Source of the DNA: Eumeta japonica
Lineage: Eukaryota > Arthropoda > Insecta > Lepidoptera > Psychidae
Length of the DNA: 64,000 nucleotides
Assembly (NCBI GenBank): GCA_005406025.1
Contig: BGZK01000188.1
Span: 186,001-250,000 of the forward strand
Reading direction: 5' to 3'
This document shows positions 46,060 through 57,859 of the stretch, one piece after another. Both the position numbers and the translations under genes were made by a program. How positions within the stretch are numbered: position 1 is the first letter of the stretch; the number at the start of each line of letters is the position of its first letter. The notes beneath the pieces were generated by a model. The model saw nothing but the letters and a program-made list of their open reading frames with translations. It was not told where the DNA came from and ran no database searches.

Positions 46060-46220
46060 CATTGCCCCGAAGCGGCGCTGGTGTCGGCCCGAGTGCTGGC
46101 GGCCGAGGGAGCTCCCGCCACTCGCTCGGCCTCCGGAGTGGAGAGAAGGCCGTCGGCACCGCGTCCTCCTCTGTGCAAGCGAGGGTCTGGGTCTATGCTG
46201 CAGCCCGCTCCGCAACCCAA
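46060..46220 (+). CDS. candidate internal exon 3 of the long-intron gene
   Basis: A textbook acceptor (GACTTTGCCTCTTTTACAG|C) and donor (CCCAA|GTAAGT) enclose 161 bp of strikingly GC-rich sequence in an AT-rich setting. From phase 0 the frame reads HCPEAALVSARVLAAEGAPA, TRSASGVERRPSAPRPP and LCKRGSGSMLQPAPQP without a stop, ending in phase 2. The peptide is Ala/Pro/Arg/Ser-rich and probably disordered. No domain is recognised. Entry phase 0 agrees with the exit phase of 28525-28653. The minus strand has no matching splice sites, so orientation is clear. The next exon is not identified in the remaining 17.8 kb. Confidence 0.65.
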
Positions 46221-47560
46221 GTAAGTGGTATTTTAAAAACTAAATTTTTGCAATAAAAATACAGAAAAAATATACGAGTTATTTTGTATAATGCTTTTAC
46301 ATATGCATGTTTTAGCCAAATATACTATTTAATTATAGATTATATTGATGTGAACACGTTGAAGTCGATAGTCTTAGCGTGCAAATATATTTAATAAAGT
46401 CCGGATATTTCATCTTTTGGTTATTAAAGTGTCGTACGGGAAGTCTTTTACTAAACTTGTACTAAAAATCTGGAGCAAAATATTAAAGAGTTGGGGTCAT
46501 ACAAGAAATGTATTTGCTAAGTTTTTTTTTTGGTTTTATACAATCCTGAAAACGGTAATACATTCAAGCGTGAGCCGATGAGGTGCAAGTCGGACTAAGG
46601 ATTTCAAAGTGAATGAAAAAAAAATGCATTTTTGTTGCAATATATACCATAGATATATTGTGTGGTGATATCGAACCCTTGGCGTGTGCGTCTACTCGCA
46701 CTTGGTTGCTTATTTTATGACTGAATAACATTTTTTTTGAAATAGTACAAAGGCGCAGGCGTGTGGTACAAGGGCGTAATAATGTCGCTGCAATCGCAAC
46801 AACAGAAATTGCGCATACTGTCACACATATATTTACATGTACCAGATTTGTAACTTAAACGATTATATTATAATTTTTGTAATCAATATAATACAACATA
46901 ATGTCACTTCTTTAAATCTATAATACGAAGCTTGTTTAAAAGTTTATAAAAACGCCTATTTAAGGTATTTGTCGTCGTAAGCAATAGAAATATGTTACTT
47001 TTAATTCGTATAAATATAAAACATTTTTTTATATTTCACTTAGTATATCAATTATGTATTGTCTGTTCTATGAACACATGAAATTCTAGACGCTAAAATG
47101 GATTATTACGCGAAGTCATCGTATAATTAACTATCCTTTGTCACACATCTCCATAATTTAATTATGATTTTTTTTATTACATATTAATATTAACTTTGTA
47201 TTTCACATATTTTATTAATATCGTACCATGGAAGAAGGTTATAAAGCAGAAAGCAGGCGTCGTAAATAATTCCTTTGATGGTCGCAATGGCTTTGTATCG
47301 AATTCCGATCCTGCTGAGTAGAACTTAGACATAAGTGCGTACTGCTGTTGTGTCGACACTTATGAATTTAACGAACCGCACACATATTTGTAGAGGCTTA
47401 CTAGATTCATTTACTCATCGCATATGTACTTATGTCGAAGTGATCTTCGCAAAATAATTTTCATGGTCAAAATAGATTTTTTTACACATTTTCCATAGTT
47501 ATTCATTCATATCATAAAAATATACATTGGATCATTGCTCTCATTCGTGGTTAATACTGG
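46221..47560. other. AT-rich sequence downstream of exon 3
   Basis: Nothing recognised. Probably intron 3 of the long-intron gene if exon 3 is real. Confidence 0.4.
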
Positions 47561-47567
47561 TCGTAGG

Positions 47568-47674
47568 CATGGGCGTATCGCAGCTTCTGTCTTGGGGGGG
47601 GGGGCAAGTCAGCTGTTTTTTAGGTCAGATCATCACTTTCAGAACGTCCCCCCGTTTACATTTTGTAAATATAT

Positions 47675-47724
<50 letters not shown>

Positions 47725-47795
47725 TGTAGAACATATATTTTCCAGGAGGGATTGGGGGCAGTTACCCTCCCTGCTTCCTCATAGTGACGCCCATG
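47568..47795. mobile_element. small MITE with CATGGGCGT termini
   Basis: The left end CATGGGCGT (47568-47576) is repeated inverted at 47787-47795 (ACGCCCATG). G-rich (TTGGGGGGGGGGGCAA) and C-rich (GTTACCCTCCCT) subterminal blocks face each other. CATGGGCGT followed by a G-run is a familiar end of small animal MITEs. A (TA)n tract (47673-47719) lies inside. Superfamily not determined. Confidence 0.5.
47672..47720. repeat. (TA)n microsatellite
   Basis: About 23 TA units inside the MITE. Confidence 0.9.
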
Positions 47796-48656
47796 GCTAT
47801 AGCGTTTCTCTATCTAATTCATGCAACATTTGTTTTTATGTTGGCAACTGTTAAACTATGACAAAATTGTCTACTTTTTTTTTTGCTAGTATTTTTAATG
47901 AGTGAATCAAAACGCTATTAAACGTCTATCATGAATGATATACATTTTTTCGTTTTTTTTTTAATAAAAAATTCGTGTACTCTGTTTCACTGTCTACATT
48001 TTTAAAAATGTCTGCCTTTGTAGTTTAATGTTCTAAATTAACTTAGCTTTCGAATAGTTTTTGTAAGCCTGTGTATCAAAAACTTTTTCCTAAAACATTT
48101 TTGCGCACATGTCTCTCATGCACAATATCGTCTGTACAAACAAAGATCAAGCAAACATTCTATTTCCTATTTATCTACCTTAAGTGTACCACTGTCAATA
48201 AATTCTACATGATTAAAATACTTCGTTAAAATACGATCACGAGCTCTTCGACTAACTAGTTTTTAACGAGCTCATAGTTGGGTAGCAGTTTCGCCGTGCC
48301 ACAAATTAATTAATTAAATGCCAATAATTAATTTAAAATGATGATGATGGCCCAGATGATATTATCCCATTTTATTTTGATAATAATCTTAGAGGTTATC
48401 TACGTAGTAGCTTTTTTTAATGAAAGCAGATGTTTTATAAAATTAAATTTAATTCGGACTTAATACTTTAATTTTCTTATACAAATCCTCCGGCTGTTGC
48501 ATTTTAATTGTTCCTAGTTATGGGAATGGAGTATTATAAAATAAAGTTTTTGTCAAAAATTTTAAATGTCCTGTTAGGGCACTTATCGACTGCATAAAAT
48601 TTAAATAAACATTCAAGTGGATTATTATGACTATTATCAAGGAATCAATTTTTTTT

Positions 48657-48807
48657 GGATAATGGTTACTCCATAACGTAACGTAATGATCACTCCATAT
48701 AATAATGGAATAATGGTTACTCCATAACAAAACACAATGATCACTCCATGTAATAATGGAATAATGGTTACTCCATAACAAAACACAATGATCACTCCAT
48801 GTAATAA
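48657..48807. repeat. 51-bp minisatellite, three copies
   Basis: The unit GGAATAATGGTTACTCCATA plus 'ACAAAACACAATGATCACTC' and CATGTAATAAT starts at 48657, 48707 and 48758; the last two copies are nearly identical. Each unit contains two diverged half-units (GGTTACTCCAT, TGATCACTCCAT). Because 51 is a multiple of three, the minus strand reads a repeated 17-residue peptide; I regard that as incidental. Confidence 0.85.
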
Positions 48808-48809
48808 AT

Positions 48810-50900
48810 ATTTACGCTATTGTTATTCACACCGATGTACATTGTTTAACAATACTAATATAACAATACGTAAGGATTACGTTAAAGATTTATTTTTGCT
48901 AATAGAGCTAATGTAATAAATACCTACTTGAAAATGGTTATGTTATAATAACACGGCACTCGTATTGCTATTGGATAGAAAAAGTAACTAAAACAAAGTC
49001 TGAAACTAAACATAACCAATGGATAGCTCGTTAAAAAACATTGCAAGCTCTTGTAAAGCATTTTTCGCTTTAAGGACCCGTTTGCGAAACATTAAGCTAT
49101 TGAGTACCAATTTTTGTTGGAATCACGTGCCTTCCCGCCAACTAATTAATGGTTGTGTATGGTAACTAAACTCGTGTTACTATTGCGTGTGTATTACTTG
49201 TGTGAAGTGTTCTGTTACTTGTTGTGTGACTGTTGTGCAACTAAATGGATATGTGAAAAAAAAATTACGACACTAGTATACGTAAGGAACGTATATGTAC
49301 AACTAAGCTTATAGTTGTACATATACGTTCAGATAAGTAGGCTTTATAAGTCAACTAATAATAGTCGACCGATTTATAAAATATACATGGAAAAGTATAA
49401 AGCCAAAGTTAGTACAAACTCAATTGGAATGTATTTGCATGACGTTGTTGGTTATTTAAAATAGGTAGTAAATATAATTTTATAAACCACGTAAATTTAT
49501 GGAATTATAAAATAATAACACTCTTAGCACCCGTCGGTAGACCCGGTTTTAGACGTTATTAACCGTTAGACTTTGGACTCAATTAATAGGTTAAAAGTGC
49601 CCCTTTTAAATTCCGCATATTGCATTGAACAACTACGAAACCCCACATTGCGCGTGGTCCCGACACGCACTTGACCGGTATTGTTATTTTATGATTTTTT
49701 ACTATTTTATAATTCCAATTAACGATATCTTTCTATTTGGAGACATTGTCTATCTATAGAGAGCGCCTCTCTTACTCGGTATTCAGAAATAATTTACCGA
49801 ATATTACATTGGCTCGTCGTCGTGTTATGAAATAAAACACCGAAAATTCTGTTTTAAGCATTCATTACGTTTCATTTCTTATTACAATAAGTTTTTAATG
49901 TCATGTTTCGCATTGTTTGATTCATGATAAAATTTAGTTTGTATTCTTTTGTCTGGAAACATTAGATTCTTATATATAAAAAGAAATAAAACGACAAACA
50001 AAAAAATATATTGTAATATGTTTATGTATTTAATAAACAATAAAGATAGTCTGTTCAATAATTTAAATAAATGCAAACGATACAATAATAGGTTGTATCA
50101 AATTTAAGGTGCATTACAGTTTTATTAAAAGTTAAAATGAGTTAATTATTAATTAGAAGATTAGTTTTTGGCACTGATATAGGTACCATGCTTATAAAAG
50201 TTCTTAAGACATTATGCTTATAAGAGATAAATAGGTCTCTATAAAGTTATTTTTATAAGATCTATATATAAAGTACATTTTTAATCCAAGTTCTATTAGG
50301 TTTCTAACAGATGCTGATTTATAATTTGTCGGTCTAAAAACATTGCAGCAATCTAATGGAATTTTAAATATAGTTTTATTAACGTTTTTTCTTTGTGGTA
50401 AAACATTCATTTTTTTATTAGGCACTTAATGGATGCTGTATTCTAAAAATGAATAAATACACACAATATTGTTTTTTAATTTTCAGTTATTTTAAATAAC
50501 TGTCTCATTCGCAGAGTTAATTAGTCGAAGAGGATATTGACGTTGAAAAATTGACGACGACGTTGGAGTCAAAAAATATTTAAAATGAGATGTAAAGGAA
50601 AACTCAGGAAAAGTAATTAATGTTAAAATTGGCCGTGTCAGCCCTTCGGTTAGATATCCGGCGAAGGTGTTGCCAGTAACATAAATGTTAATGATTCCTC
50701 GAAAAGGGACTTTCCGACGCGGCATTCTTTTGTGACATTTCTAGCGTTAAGGGAAGGTTGATGAATTCTGAAGTTTTAATTCAAAAGTTAATTACTACGT
50801 ATTATTTCCAGAGGAACTTGTTACATTGAGTTCGTCCACAGGACGCTATTAGAATAATAAATAATTGAGTTCTATATTCATGTGCTGTTTAATGTGTCAT
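48810..50900. other. AT-rich sequence with one hairpin
   Basis: No gene or transposon protein recognised apart from the hairpin at 49287-49330. The open frames here are AT-rich and lack domains. Confidence 0.4.
49287..49330. repeat. perfect 19-bp inverted repeat, 6-nt loop
   Basis: GAACGTATATGTACAACTA (49287-49305) is the exact reverse complement of 49312-49330, with loop AGCTTA. Confidence 0.9.
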
Positions 50901-51019
50901 ACACAGTTTTTTTTGGAACGAAGTTCCTTACGGTGGGCTTGGAGGAGATAGGGATTTTGCTCCGCGACCGAACTGAAAAAAATGTGATAATAAAACCGTA
51001 AGAAAAAGTCCGTGTAATA

Positions 51020-51225
51020 AAACGTTAAATGAGACGTGCGCAGGCGCGACAGTCGTATATTTTTAGATATGTCGTTATTTTACTGCGCGTTTATTGGCGC
51101 AAGGTGACGCGAGCTTCGCGAACGGCGAGCGCTGATTGGTGGATCACACCGGGCACGGCTGGCATGAGGCCGTGCGACTTGTTTACGACTTCGCGAGAAT
51201 TACCGAGAATCGGTCGGGGTTATTT
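51020..51225. other. CpG-rich patch with CCAAT-like box
   Basis: GCGCAGGCGCGACAG, GGTGACGCGAGCTTCGCGAA and an inverted CCAAT word (GATTGGTGG near 51136). It could be a promoter-like element; no coding exon is supported. Confidence 0.3.
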
Positions 51226-51381
51226 TCCATTAACAAATATATGTCGGTAAAATATAAGAAATAAATCATAATAATCGTAATTTTTTTCGAAAATAGAATT
51301 AACAATAAGAACAGAAAATGAAGATGATTGAAGAACAGATAGTAAGGAGTAAATGTCATAATTCAACTACAACGAGCACCA

Positions 51382-51802
51382 AACGATTTAAGTAGCATCT
51401 TATAATAAAACATATTCCTGTCATAACACTTAAAGTACATTATATATTTTTTTGCAAATTGTGTCGATTCTACATTAGCCAAAGGAACTTCGTTCCTACC
51501 TGGGACACAGGTGTCCCACGACACCACTCGTTTATAATAACATAGAAATAGGATAATTTCCCACTATTATCATTGTCAATTGCATTCAAGTCACTTGTTA
51601 GTTCACTTGCCATTGTTACTATATTTATTATTGTTTTGACGATTTGAAATTATATTAAAACGAGTGGTGTCGTGGGACACTAGGTAGGAACGAAGTTCCT
51701 TCGGCTAATTTAGAATCGACACAATTTGCAAAAAAAATATATAATGTACTTTAAGTGTTATGACAGGAATATGTTTCATTATAAGATGCTACTTAAATCG
51801 TT
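51382..51802. mobile_element. foldback MITE with terminal inverted repeats of about 145 bp
   Basis: The left arm 51382-51532 and right arm 51657-51802 are reverse complements with only a few differences (for example GGGACACAGGTGTCCC versus AGTGTCCC, and one extra T in a run). Landmarks in both arms: AACGATTTAAGTAGCATCTT, 'AATTGTGTCGATTCT', 'GGAACTTCGTTCCTACCT' and 'GTCCCACGACACCACTCG'. The 124-bp centre is unrelated AT-rich sequence. No transposase. The high arm identity suggests a recent insertion. Target duplication is unclear. Confidence 0.85.
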
Positions 51803-51809
51803 AAGTTTA

Positions 51810-54800
51810 AGTAGCATCTTTGCTACTTTGAATAATAGAATAATAGATAATTTTATATCATAAACAATAATCGTTTCCAGGGTTGCCATAATAAAAGCGT
51901 TGTTGTCAGGTAAATAAACTGTAGTTTTCTTCGAAATAATCGAAAACCTGCCTTTTTTTTCATCATCTACGATAAAACGTGTTATAATGCTGTCCTATTA
52001 GATAACTATCACAAATAAGTTCTCTTATCATGTACTCATAAAATAATACGTCCCTCTGTTTATTGTATTTTGGGAAGGTACAGTAGTTTCCACATTGATA
52101 CAGTGGCTGCTGACAACTTGACATTATGTCAAAGATTGTGGTGAACGACTTTTTTTTTATATTTATTGTATATAATTTTGTATACATAAAAAATGACTGC
52201 GTTTTTTACTTCTGAACAATTCTATACAAAATCCACAAGATCTTCATGATGGGCATGACATTCATAGACTTGACATTTTCAGATCGGTGGTGCTTGTGTT
52301 GTGAAAAATGATTCGAGCGAATGGAAAAGTATATAAAACGCAAAGGAGATTATATGGAAAAGTAATACGTATATATTTTGTATGCAAATTGTGTTACTCA
52401 TAACTTGTATTATGTATTGCGTAAAATATTCAGTGTTTCGCTCTACGTATTACCGAGAACCGCCTATAACGTGATTTGGGCCAAATGAAGCAATCTATCG
52501 TAAAGAATCATCCACAATTGCATCAAATGAAACAGTATCTTTTTCAAAATTTTCTATATTTCGATTCGTATCAAACGAACTTATCTACCGTTTTAAAAGC
52601 TTATTTTTTTTAGCTTGTATGTTATAATTTTTTTTGTCATAAAATTGTATGGTCATCTTCCATTATCTCTGCTTTCGAAAAATTTCAAGTTGCTTACATT
52701 TTAGGCAATTCTTTCTTCTTATGATTTTATTGTGTTCTTTATTGTTGTTGATGCGTCATCAAGTATCTTACAATTCACACACAGTACAAAAGGATTATTT
52801 TAAGAGTATGCGTTTTCTTAAAATATATCGTAACTTTGATAAATTTTTATCACAGCTTAAAAATATGTTGCTAAAACTGAAAATACAGTAATTTTGGATC
52901 GAAATATATTTTTTATTAAAACGTTTTTTTTATATATAAGAGAAATTTATTATTGTCAAGAGATATCAAATTCAGGTAAAGAATTTTTATTAACCTGACT
53001 TCAAGAAATTAAAATGCGTTGGATATAAAAACAATTATTAAATTAATATCTTGTACCAAGACTAAAATACTCTCTTGGTTTATGTTTCAAGTAAATATTT
53101 TCTTAAACTAAACAACAGGTTCTATTACATTCTAATATGAAATTTGATATGATACAATTTCCTCTTGGATCGAAACAAATTGTTCTTATTTTAATCGCTT
53201 CTAAAATAAAGCATATATTCTTTAATTTCTTCATATTGTCTTCAAAACAAAGAACTCTTTTTCAATATTACTAGTCATCACAAATTTATCTATTTTATCT
53301 CATAAAAAAGTAACAAATACAAGATATTTTTTTTTTGATATATTTAAGAATATCCTTTCTCACGTCTGTAGGGAGAGAACGATTTTCTTGAAATTAAGAA
53401 GTTTGCTTTGGTTTAAAGAAATTTGCTTTATTTTAAGACACCCTTTTTTACTGTGCAATAGCCCCAGTTCTCCTTACATAACCGCATACCCCGATGACTA
53501 AGTTGGACATTTGGACTAGTGGCTGTAGTAGTCTATAACTCCCGTATGCCCATACGAAGGTCGCGTCACCATCATCCGGCGGCAGTGACAACGTAGCCCC
53601 GATCCCTACCGAGAAATCGAGCTATTTCAACAATCTATAGAGAAAATGCTACAATACATTTTAAAATTAAAGCTGCGAACGAGAACGACCTTAGGCATAT
53701 CCTACGGGAAGGGAACGGACGATGTTAGAGCACGAAGAAAAATTTATTACAGACATGAATTTACCGTCGGAGGCTGTTTACTGAGACGGCGGTCCGCACA
53801 CTTTCGCGGCGCCAGCTGCCCTACCGCGTGTCATATCAACGAAGTTCTCTCGATCGAGGGCCTGTGGCTCGTCGACTTCGCGTCCATATTTTCCCACTTC
53901 GGAATGCGTCTTTCTCTTTCTACAGCTTATCGATAAGCTCTTTCCGTTCCATAGACGTGATAGCTGTCCACCCGACTTTGTTTGCCTCATAGTTCTGTCA
54001 CATGAAATTTTTATCGGGAATCAAACCCTCCCTCATTTAGCGGTGTACTTCCCTCCGCCTCTGGTCACCCACCACTCGTCCATCACCACTCTTCCAACTT
54101 CCCGCTGCTCCCATTATACATATTTCAATAAGTCGTCCGCGTTGTTATCAGAAGTCAACAGTCGAGCGTACGTTTTTAGGTTTTTGCTTTGTTCTTTTTT
54201 TCTCTTCAATATTGTTTTTCGTCCATATTGTGACGTCTATAGGCCTTCGACGCTAGCAATTATATTTGTCTTATAACTTCTCAGGTTAGATTTTTGACGA
54301 AGGATAACTTTTTATCGTGACATCTGATTAAATGAAATAATTTCCAGGCTCTTCTAAAAACCAAGCTCTACCTAAGCAAGAAAACCGCATTAAAATTCTC
54401 TTTTATTACCTTTCTCTTATCTTTCCCTCTCTATTTTTAATATATATTTTCTATATGTAGATACCCAGGTTCTACTCTTTTGTTACATGTATCGCTGGAT
54501 ATATATAAATCGATGACATTTCATTTATAGATGTCTATTCTACACTAGTTAGTGAACTAGTAGAATAACTTTGGGAATTCGCTTGTTAACGCCAACGTCG
54601 CCGCCGCTTGTATTTATTTATAGTATCCAATTATTGAAACTCGAAGTCTTAGAGAGGTTCTATCTTGATCTCGAGTAGTGACGAAACTCTAGAACGTAAC
54701 AGAAGAAACAAAAAGGAAAGAAGAAAAGGTATACCACGGGCGGAGTTGTCCGGTCGCGTCGACCGCGGACTTGTCTTCTTCTATTTCGGGTCGTAGTTGG

Positions 54801-55022
54801 ATCGCAGGCCTTTTACTTAATTTATAAGAAATTTGTGAAAATGTACACGGTCTCAGGACCATACGTGTGAAGCTATTACAGTCATAAAATGTACGCGTCA
54901 CAGTTGTATTATTTGGAGTGAGGATGGTCGCTAGATAATGCTCGTGTAGATTTTAGGAACGATGAAAATAAACAATGTTTGGATGGATAATTTAGACAGA
55001 ACAGTTAAGTGTGTGTGCGTGC

Positions 55023-55057
<35 letters not shown>

Positions 55058-55800
55058 TGTGTGTGTTTTTATACATATACTGTAAGCTTGATTGAACGAG
55101 AAATATCGTCAAAATTTTTTTTAAAAGGGATTTTTGATTATATTTTTGGATTTCGTTAAAGAAATATTTTAAAAGCAAAATCTGTTATTGCGCTTATCAA
55201 AAGCTTTAGTTGAACGCTCGATGACGTCGATTAAACTGTTTGAAAGATTACGTTACCGAAAAGTTCAAAAAAAATGATTCTTTTAAATGAACTTTAGGTT
55301 TCTTTGCCGGCTGATCATTAAAATCTAAATACTTTTGTGTTTAAAAAAAACTATATCGCATATCGTAAGCTCTGTTCATATTTTTTGCTTCGTTCAAAAG
55401 ATGTCTTTGACCGATCTTTTGAAATATAATAATTAAATTGTTTCTCTAATGTTTGTAATAATTTTGAAAAAGTGTGATGATAATTTTGAGCTAGAAAATG
55501 TGTAAAATAATGTTCTCGTGCATTCAATCGTTGGGTCATGGACAATCGTTGTCTTGATCTTTCTTTTAGTACCTAATTCTTCTCTGAATACGAAGAATCA
55601 TCTAATACGTATTTTAAATCCGATTATTGATATGGAAAGTAAATCGATTAATTTCATGGCATTTTTCCGTTGCTCTTACAATACATAAATACGTGTGTAA
55701 ATATTATCTTTCCATGCAATTTAAACGATTTTTTTCACAATTACATTTTGTTCGTCTGCGTTTTCTCCACTTTAAAACAATTCCCAAACTATAACACGGT
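51810..55800. other. AT-rich sequence with a GC-richer block at 53460-53990
   Basis: The 53460-53990 block is open on both strands but lacks a paired acceptor and donor. It is followed by pyrimidine-rich sequence at 54040-54260. No transposon protein was found. Confidence 0.35.
55012..55068. repeat. (TG)n microsatellite
   Basis: GTGTGTGCGTGCGTGCGTGTGTG and further TG units interrupted by TTTG. Confidence 0.9.
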
Positions 55801-55813
55801 AAAGGTATCGCAT

Positions 55814-55921
55814 ATGAAGCATGTGACGATGCCTCGTTATCTGCGTACTGTAAGGGCGGTGACGTCAGGGCCAGCGACAGGCCGACGTTTGTCTGAGACA
55901 CGTCGACGGACGCGGCGGGAG
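55814..55921 (+). CDS. possible alternative first exon in a CpG-rich patch (weak)
   Basis: ATG at 55814 opens 36 codons (MKHVTMPRYLRTVRAVTSGP...) ending at GGGAG|GTAAAG in phase 0. A perfect CRE (TGACGTCA, 55860-55867) lies inside, and CpG density is high to 56050. There is no recognised domain, and the peptide is strongly basic (RRRTRRE), as expected from GC-rich random sequence. Confidence 0.12.
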
Positions 55922-56050
55922 GTAAAGGGCCGCGACGACGCATATACCTGACGGAGGGCGCGCGGCCGACGCGGAGCTTCAAGGGCACGACCGTTTGTCC
56001 GCCGGTCGAAACGATTTCCTAAGGAACAGCGGGACGCGACGGGATAATGT
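55845..56050. other. CpG-rich patch
   Basis: CGCGGCGGGAGG, GGGCGCGCGGCCGACGCGGA and CCGCCGGTCGAAACG. Candidate regulatory or promoter element. Confidence 0.35.
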
Positions 56051-56059
56051 GTGTTTGTT

Positions 56060-57550
56060 CGATGAAATTATTCCCTCTTCCGTCCGAACGAATTTGTCGT
56101 AATTCCACATTTGTACGTGAAAAAACCAATAATCACTTCTATATAATCACTTATACCGTTCGAAAGTGACGGCTTAGGGATGACTTGCTGATGTACCAAT
56201 AACAGCAAAAGAACACAGTTATTTTCTGATGTAGTAAACAGCCTTCTGTACGTAATGAAGATGGGTCATTTTACAAAGTCATTTGCCATTGGCCTGAAGT
56301 TCAGCAGTAAGTGATAAAAATCTTAATTCATAAAATGTGATACATGCATTTTTCGAAGCTACATTAAAACATTACTACAAAAAAAAATCAGCAGACGACG
56401 TTACCAATATCTGATTTTGATATGAAACTAAAATGTGTCGAATTGTACACATGTAACAATTAAAAAAATATAAGTCTCAATTTTTACTCGCTGCTCTAGA
56501 GCATTATAATTTTACTTCATTTTGGCTTCCACTCGATTTTCTGTTATATTTCCGGGTACACAAATGGGCCCGTTTTGTGCTTGTGGTACAATAGCTTTAG
56601 CGAAGGAGAAATGCAAAGTGATGTACTGTAGAACAACAGACCGATTGTGGCGATAAGTACTTGTATTTATGGATTTGGTCAAGGCCTCGGAAGGCGAAGG
56701 GATCTAACGCATATATGTGCGCCTATCGCGTTGAAAAAGCAGAACGGTAGGTATAGGTACTGTCACGTTGACGAATTCAAAGGATTGAGTAGTAAATAAA
56801 TTGTTAATCTAATTCGCGATCAGAATTGAATATGCAGACATAAATTAAATTATATATATATATTTTATAGTTTGAACAAGCTATACAAGTTTGAACAAGA
56901 AAAATGGTGGGAATGGCTTTTTAAATTCTAAGCAGAAATAAATTCGTAATGGGCGAGGCATCGACTACAAATACGCGTGTCAGCGCCGGCGTTTTGTCGG
57001 TGGATAGAATAGAACGTGACGTCATAGCTGACGTAAGGCCACTGGCGGTTTACGAGTTATGTCTGCTTATAATGACGTATTGTTGTTATTTAAGTGTCAG
57101 CGGTTGAAGTTATAGTCTAACGCGGCTTCAATCTTTTACAGTAACTGGTTTGTTGAGAATCTCGTAATTTTTATTACGGTTGTACTTTGTAGTTCATCTA
57201 TTATCGATTAAAAATCGTTTAATCATAATAAATTTAGATCGCTCGTTCACAGCTCCGGCGTCGGAACATCTCTCCTTCTACTGGTCCGCTACCGGGATTG
57301 TCAAACATGGTGTTAGATTTTTTATTAACTTCATCCGATCGGTGGTATCGATGAATATCGGATAAAAGTATACTATTTCTCAACAGGACCTAAAACTGAA
57401 TTTTCGCTATATACAGTCAAATTGCACAGTTTTTTCGAGGATCGTTAAAAAACGTATTCCCTACAAATTTAAACAAGTTAAGATGTATTTTTAGAAAAAT
57501 GTAGATAAGACAAACTCGACGAAACTCATTTGAAATCACTTACACGATAA
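56060..57550. other. mostly AT-rich, with a CRE near 57017
   Basis: A perfect TGACGTCA lies at 57017-57024 with a half-site CTGACGTAAG 4 bp later, in a short CpG-rich segment (GTCAGCGCCGGCGTTTTG). No exon found. Confidence 0.35.
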
Positions 57551-57559
57551 TTATACAGC

Positions 57560-57800
57560 CGCCTAGTTTGTCTTTTGGTACAACCTCAGTCGTCAGTCAG
57601 ACGTCACCGGCAGTCGACCGCTGCACATCGTCGAGGATGAACGGTCGACGACTGCTTTGTCCGCGTTTTTATCTTGCGATATATACTTCTGCGTCTCTCT
57701 CTCGGGACTGCCGGGTCAAAGGTCATCGTCGTCGTCGTTTTTTGACCCTATATGTCAACGTTTTAGTCACAGACGAGGTGAACCGTTCGACTGCCAAATG
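57560..57800. other. CpG-rich patch with initiator-like TCAGT words
   Basis: CCTCAGTCGTCAGTCAGACGTCACC contains repeated arthropod initiator-like TCAGT. It is followed by CGTCGAGGATGAACGGTCGACGAC. It could be a promoter on the plus strand; no donor-bounded coding exon is clear. Confidence 0.25.
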
Positions 57801-57859
57801 TGGGCCGATGCGATTTGTATGTTAATTACCACACAATTTAAATGAACACCGTACGCTTT

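Noticed and set aside
53754..53936. Possible exon 4 after an AG at 53753 (TTTATTACAG), phase-compatible with exon 3
   Set aside because: Weak pyrimidine tract, no donor, and an unrecognised peptide ending at a stop; GC-rich composition alone could keep the frame open.
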